Made by a program: the position numbers and the translations under genes. Source: Alteribacillus iranensis (GTDB lineage: Bacteria > Bacillota > Bacilli > Bacillales > Marinococcaceae). Taken from it: a stretch of DNA of 56,669 nucleotides. Where the stretch lies: NCBI RefSeq assembly GCF_900113025.1, contig NZ_FONT01000010.1, positions 1 through 56,669 on the forward strand. Reading direction: 5' to 3'. The notes under the pieces are model-generated. The model did no database searches and had not been told where the DNA came from. It saw nothing but the letters and a program-made list of their open reading frames with translations. Numbering within the stretch: position 1 is the first letter of the stretch; every line of letters starts with the position of its first letter. Below are positions 52,726 through 56,669 of the stretch, one piece after another.

Positions 52726-54900
52726 CTAATCTTTTCCTTTAAGCTTGGCTAGAGCTTCAGCTAATGCCGGATTCTTCATTTCTTCCTTGTCCTGTGACTT
52801 TAAATATTTATTTACGTCTCGTTTCGAAGCTTTGTTTTGTTTTTCCCGTTTTCGTCGCTCGTTGAATGTTGTTACTTTTTCTTTATGTCCGCATCGGCAG
52901 ACAAAAATTTGCCCTTCTCCTTCCCCTCGGAGCTCCATCCGCTTTTTACATTGAGGACAGCGTGCATTCGTTGTTTTCGAAATGTTCTTTATGTACCCAC
53001 ATGATCTATCCTGACACACTTTTCTTTTCCCATTCTTCCCTTTAACTTCTAAGAGTAATTTTCCGCAATGAGGGCAAGGAGTTCCTGTCACGTTATCATG
53101 CTTAAATGACTGTTTGCTTTGCTTAATACTTTGCACGGCATCCTGAGTATACTGTTTTATCTCCTTTAAGAAAGAAGCCTTATGAATGTTCCCTCTTTCT
53201 ATCTCTAATAATTTTTGTTCCCATTCCGCCGTTAAAGCAGGCGAAACCAGTTCCTCTGGTGCTAATGTGAGTAATTGTCTGCCTTTTAAAGTGGTGTGAA
53301 GATATTTACCTTTTTTCTCTATCATGGAGTGATTTAAAAGTTTTTCAATAATATCAGCTCTTGTAGCAACTGTACCTATCCCGCCGCTGGATTTTAAAGT
53401 TTTAGCTAAGTCTTTTTTATTTTTCTCTTTGATAAACCTTTCCGGGTTTACCATTGCTGCTAATAGAGAAGCCTCCGTGAAAGAAGAAGGCGGTTGAGTC
53501 TCTCCATGTTCTGTCCCCGATTGCTTAATGGAGAGAGCTGCACCTTCTTCTACTTGAGGTAAGGCGCCTCCTAGTTTTTCATTTGGTGACCTTTCGTAAA
53601 TTTCTTTCCATCCTAACTTTGTCAATTGCTTCTCTTTGCACACAAAGTCATATTCTTTTACTTTGGTCTCAATGTCTGTTATCTCATATTCGGCAGCAGG
53701 ATAAAAGGAAGCAATAAATCGTTGGACCACTAAATTGTAAATCTTTTTCTCTCTGTCTGACATGTTAGAAAAGACTGGTGCCACTTCTGTAGGAATAAGA
53801 GCATGATGATCCGATACTTTTTGATCATTAAATAACGTTCTGGCCATCGACCACTTCTCTTTTTTTATCTTCAAGACATTCTTTGAGAATGGCTTTACAT
53901 CGCATGATTTCAAACGTTCAGGTATCGTATCGATTAAATCTGAAGATAGGTAACGCGAATCCGTCCGCGGGTATGTTAAAACTTTATGGTTTTCATATAA
54001 TTTTTGTAATGTATTTAGTGTTTCCTTTGCTGAGAAACCAAATTTATTATTAGCCTCTCTCTGGATCTCTGTTAAATCATACAAGAGAGGAGTGGGTTCC
54101 ACTTTCTTTTTCCTCTTCACTTTAGTAACTACTGCTTTTTCGCTTTTTACATTTTCTAATATTTTATCTGCATCTACGCCAGAGAATATACGATTATTTC
54201 CACGTTTATCCTGATACCATGCATGTAGTCCATTACCTAATGTGACGAAAACTTTTTTATAAGAAGCGGGCTGGAATGATTTAATCTCTTCTTCCCGTTC
54301 ATGCACCATTGCCAATGTTGGTGTTTGAACTCTGCCACAAGATAAGGAGGCATTATGTTTTACCGTTAGTGCTCTTGTCGCATTCATTCCGACATACCAA
54401 TCCGCCTCTGACCTTGCCTGAGCCGCCTCGTATAAAGAGTCGAACCTTCTCCCCTCTTGCAGCTGCTGAAATCCTTTTCTTATAGCTTGATCGGTTACCG
54501 AAGAAATCCAAAGCCGTTTTATAGGCTTTTTTACTTTCGCTTTTTCAAGTATCCATCGTGCCACGAGCTCTCCTTCTCTCCCTGCGTCGGTCGCTATAAC
54601 CACATCACTAACATCTTTCCGGTTTAATTGTGCTTTTACGGTGCGGAACTGTTTACCAGTCTTATTGATAACAGAAAGCTTTAACGGAGATGGCAGCATA
54701 GGAAGATCTTCAAGACGCCATGTTTTATAACGAGCCTCATAAGCTTCAGGCTCTGCCAAGGTAACTAAATGACCAAATGCCCATGTCACAATATATTTAT
54801 CCCCTTCTAGAAAGCCGTTTCCTTGCTTCCGGCAGTTCATTACCTTTGCTATATCTTTTCCAACAGAAGGTTTTTCTGCAAGTATCAACGATTTATTCAT
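52726..54900 (-). CDS. topB: DNA topoisomerase III TopB
   Basis: Type IA topoisomerase that decatenates single-stranded crossings. TOPRIM domain at the N-terminus (LILAEKPSVGKDIAKVM to VVIATDAGREGELVARWIL, with E8 and the D-x-D-type acidic set). The catalytic Tyr lies in LTYPRTDSRYL (about 309). The C-terminal region holds two zinc-ribbon-like pairs (CPHCGKLL, CPQCKKRM ... CRCG). From the ATG at 54900, which follows AAAGGG, the product has 724 residues. B. subtilis has a similar TopB. Confidence 0.93.
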   Translation of the reverse strand: MNKSLILAEKPSVGKDIAKVMNCRKQGNGFLEGDKYIVTWAFGHLVTLAEPEAYEARYKTWRLEDLPMLPSPLKLSVINKTGKQFRTVKAQLNRKDVSDVVIATDAGREGELVARWILEKAKVKKPIKRLWISSVTDQAIRKGFQQLQEGRRFDSLYEAAQARSEADWYVGMNATRALTVKHNASLSCGRVQTPTLAMVHEREEEIKSFQPASYKKVFVTLGNGLHAWYQDKRGNNRIFSGVDADKILENVKSEKAVVTKVKRKKKVEPTPLLYDLTEIQREANNKFGFSAKETLNTLQKLYENHKVLTYPRTDSRYLSSDLIDTIPERLKSCDVKPFSKNVLKIKKEKWSMARTLFNDQKVSDHHALIPTEVAPVFSNMSDREKKIYNLVVQRFIASFYPAAEYEITDIETKVKEYDFVCKEKQLTKLGWKEIYERSPNEKLGGALPQVEEGAALSIKQSGTEHGETQPPSSFTEASLLAAMVNPERFIKEKNKKDLAKTLKSSGGIGTVATRADIIEKLLNHSMIEKKGKYLHTTLKGRQLLTLAPEELVSPALTAEWEQKLLEIERGNIHKASFLKEIKQYTQDAVQSIKQSKQSFKHDNVTGTPCPHCGKLLLEVKGKNGKRKVCQDRSCGYIKNISKTTNARCPQCKKRMELRGEGEGQIFVCRCGHKEKVTTFNERRKREKQNKASKRDVNKYLKSQDKEEMKNPALAEALAKLKGKD

Positions 54901-55020
54901 AAAAAAACCCTTTCTAAAGTTACTTTTCTTTGCCAATCATAGCATATTCCGAAACAATGTTTGATGGCTTGTTCTTTAGGCTAATAGATCTGTAAGTATC
55001 TGTAAGAAGGAGACATAGGA

Positions 55021-56214
55021 ATGGACGCTTATAAATTAATGACTATTGCTGCCATTGGATTTTTTGTGTTCGCTCTAGACAAAAACCAGAAGAAATTTCC
55101 TGCCCCAATTATCTTAATAGCAGCTGGTATGTTCCTTGCTGTATTTCCATACTTTTCCTCCATGGAATTAACGAAAGAATTTATTTTTCATTGGATTTTA
55201 CCCGCTCTGCTGTTCACTTCTGCGTACCAGTTCCCTCAAGACCAACTAAAAAGAAAAGCTGCTATCATTGTTACATTAGGTACCGTCTGCATTGCCATCA
55301 CTGCAGTCATGTTAGGATTCGCACTTTATGCTGCCGGCCAACTACTGGTTGGTGTCTCATTGGCTGGCGCTATGCTTATCTCCTCTCTATTGATACCTAC
55401 GGATCCCGTGACGGTCGTTTCCATTCTAACCCAGGGCAACGATAAACATCATCTTGCCGAGACGATAGAAGGAGAATCTTTATTAAATGACGGAACAAGT
55501 GTAGTTATTTTCAGCTTGTTTAGCGGATATTACTTCGGCAGTCAATCTCTTCATATAGGGACATTCATTTTGGACTTCTTCTATACTGCCCTTGGTGGAG
55601 CAATCGTTGGATTGTTGATCAGTTGGTTTGTCGCAAAAGGGATCCACAAAATTACTTTTCACGTCTACCAGGTCTGGTTAACAATCCTACTTGCGTATGG
55701 AAGTTTTTATATCGGAGAAGCCCTCGGCGTTTCTGGAGTAATTGCTACAGTAGTCAGCGGCCTTTTGCTGGCAAAAGAGTTGACTAACAAAGAAGAAGAA
55801 GAGGAGAAGGAATTAAGACGCGACCTAAAAAACTTTTGGGGAATTATGGAACCATTTTTGCTATCTATCGTTTTTGTCTTCATTGGCATCGAGAGTATTG
55901 ATTTTATTCAAATGGATGGTCTTCTTTTTGTTATTATCGGATTTCTTCTATCAGTTATTGTACGGGGAATCGTTCTACTGGCAACGATTAAAAGTGTTAA
56001 ACCGTGGCGGAAATCTTACACCAATGGTGACATCACCCTAGTAACATGGGGTGGCATCAAAGGCACAATGTCACTTGCACTGTTATTAAGTATTACTGGC
56101 CAATCAGGCGGCTCCGATGATGGTCTGCTGTCCTGGGCTTTCATGATGATCATGCTTTCTCTTATTGTTCAAAGTCTCACTTTTTATCCGTTAAAAGAAA
56201 AGCTTGGTGATTAA
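55021..56214 (+). CDS. CPA1 family Na+/H+ antiporter
   Basis: A 397-residue transporter with about 12 membrane segments. Motifs: ILPALLFTSAYQFP, LLIPTDPVTVVSIL, the NHE/NhaP signature EGESLLNDGTSVVIFSLF and WGGIKGTMSLALLL. A charged cytosolic loop lies at 255-275. It lacks the RCK domains of the paralogue at 44896. It probably expels Na+ (or K+) for H+. AAGGAGA precedes the ATG. Divergent from topB. Confidence 0.9.
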   Translation: MDAYKLMTIAAIGFFVFALDKNQKKFPAPIILIAAGMFLAVFPYFSSMELTKEFIFHWILPALLFTSAYQFPQDQLKRKAAIIVTLGTVCIAITAVMLGFALYAAGQLLVGVSLAGAMLISSLLIPTDPVTVVSILTQGNDKHHLAETIEGESLLNDGTSVVIFSLFSGYYFGSQSLHIGTFILDFFYTALGGAIVGLLISWFVAKGIHKITFHVYQVWLTILLAYGSFYIGEALGVSGVIATVVSGLLLAKELTNKEEEEEKELRRDLKNFWGIMEPFLLSIVFVFIGIESIDFIQMDGLLFVIIGFLLSVIVRGIVLLATIKSVKPWRKSYTNGDITLVTWGGIKGTMSLALLLSITGQSGGSDDGLLSWAFMMIMLSLIVQSLTFYPLKEKLGD

Positions 56215-56257
56215 CATATTAAGAAAGACTGAGAACTGACAGGATGAACTATTATCT

Positions 56258-56400
56258 TGAACTACTCCCACTTAGCTTTGCTTGAAGTGGGAGATTCCTA
56301 AGAACTCCGCTCTATGGAGCAGATATGGATTAGGCGATCCCCGACGTCCCTTCGGTTAATCGTAAGGCTTCTTTACGAATATTCTTACTGGCGTTAAGGT
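56258..56400 (-). ncRNA. Probable omega-RNA scaffold and right end of an IS200/IS605 element
   Basis: Between the tnpB stop (56330) and the element end, the minus strand carries a GC-rich segment and then a hairpin, CTCCCACTT (56265-56273) with AAGTGGGAG (56285-56293), followed by TAGTTCAA ending about 56258. This fits IS605-type right ends, where the tnpB 3' end and trailing sequence form the guide-RNA scaffold. The guide would begin just beyond, at about 56256 reading left. The boundaries are estimates. Confidence 0.55.
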
Positions 56401-56669
56401 CTCTGTCATGATGAGCTCTGCACGAAGGACACTCCCATTCACGCACGGCGAGATCTTTGACGTCTTTATGCTGGTATCCGCACTCGGAGCATAGCTGACT
56501 GGATGGAAAGTTACTTGGAACGACAACGACTTTTTTGCCATACCAATCGGCTTTGTATTCCAGCATCGTACGGAAGAGAGACCAGCTAACTTCATGAATG
56601 GCTTTTGAAAGGCGGCGGTTTTTTACCATGTTCGACACCTGCAAATCCTCGATGCCAATGATGTCGTGG
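56330..56669 (-). mobile_element. tnpB: TnpB (IS200/IS605 OrfB), 3' part, cut by the window edge
   Basis: C-terminal part of an RNA-guided nuclease TnpB; the frame stays open to the right edge. Visible are the RuvC-II Glu in [17 protein letters not shown], then a zinc finger (CSEC...CPSC) and the RuvC-III Asp in [11 protein letters not shown]. The stop is at 56330. The visible active-site parts are intact, but I cannot tell whether the N-terminus is complete. No tnpA is in the window. The start is beyond the edge, so in-window ATGs are internal. Confidence 0.88.

Overview
The window looks like a chromosomal segment of a moderately halophilic, spore-forming member of the Bacillaceae (Halobacillus-like; I cannot fix the genus). 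Low G+C, AAGGAGG-type ribosome binding sites and frequent TTG/GTG starts point to Firmicutes. Spore genes (gamma-type SASP, pdaA, ytvI-like) show endospore formation. Ectoine genes (ectA, ectB) and at least four Na+/H+-antiporter-type transporters point to salt or alkali adaptation.

Layout. 1-250: leader and two tandem promoters of an rRNA operon reading leftward out of the window. 627-15561: a block with the same gene order as B. subtilis from ygzB back to yfhF (ygzB, perR, bcp/ygaF, hemL/gsaB, ygaE, ygaD, ygaC/ntdP, sspE, fabL, mutY, yfhP, yfhH, recX, yfhF). Insertions relative to that order are a DarA-like gene, a pair of tandem unknown paralogues and one SDR gene. 15974-17956: a short leader ORF, ectA and ectB, closed by a terminator with no ectC. 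18025-31394: mixed housekeeping, stress and spore genes (GAF protein, pdaA, osmC-MATE-phosphatase operon, VLRF1-type release factor, FbpB-like small protein, ferritin-like protein, msrA-msrB, general-stress PfpI protein, RNase HI, YuiF-like permease). 31612-39931: lplJ, mreBH, a RecB/Cas4-like nuclease, ytvI-like, a 3D-domain cell-wall protein and several small membrane proteins. 39940-56214: transporters (EamA, NhaC, BrnQ, two CPA1 antiporters), diacylglycerol-kinase-like enzyme, Cu/Zn SOD, TerC, YfmR, CshA and TopB. 56258-56669: the end of an IS200/IS605-type tnpB with its likely omega-RNA region, running off the right edge.

Regulatory themes. Good matches to sigma-B promoters lie upstream of yfhF, the ferritin-like gene and the PfpI-family general-stress gene, with further candidates before the FbpB-like gene and the first of the tandem paralogues. 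Per-box-like operators lie at the perR promoter and before the FbpB-like gene. Oxidative-stress functions recur (PerR, Bcp, OsmC, MsrA/B, ferritin-like, SodC).

Unexplained structure. Two element types, each present twice, all sit in spacers between convergent genes: 273-392 bp elements bounded by perfect 16-18 bp inverted repeats containing GAGGCTGGGACAAA, and a GCGCAA...TTGCGCTTTT intergenic repeat. A 121-nt nested hairpin lies at 22628-22748. No CRISPR array, prophage or complete insertion sequence is visible. All functional assignments come from reading the sequence and remembered family features; no searches were run.
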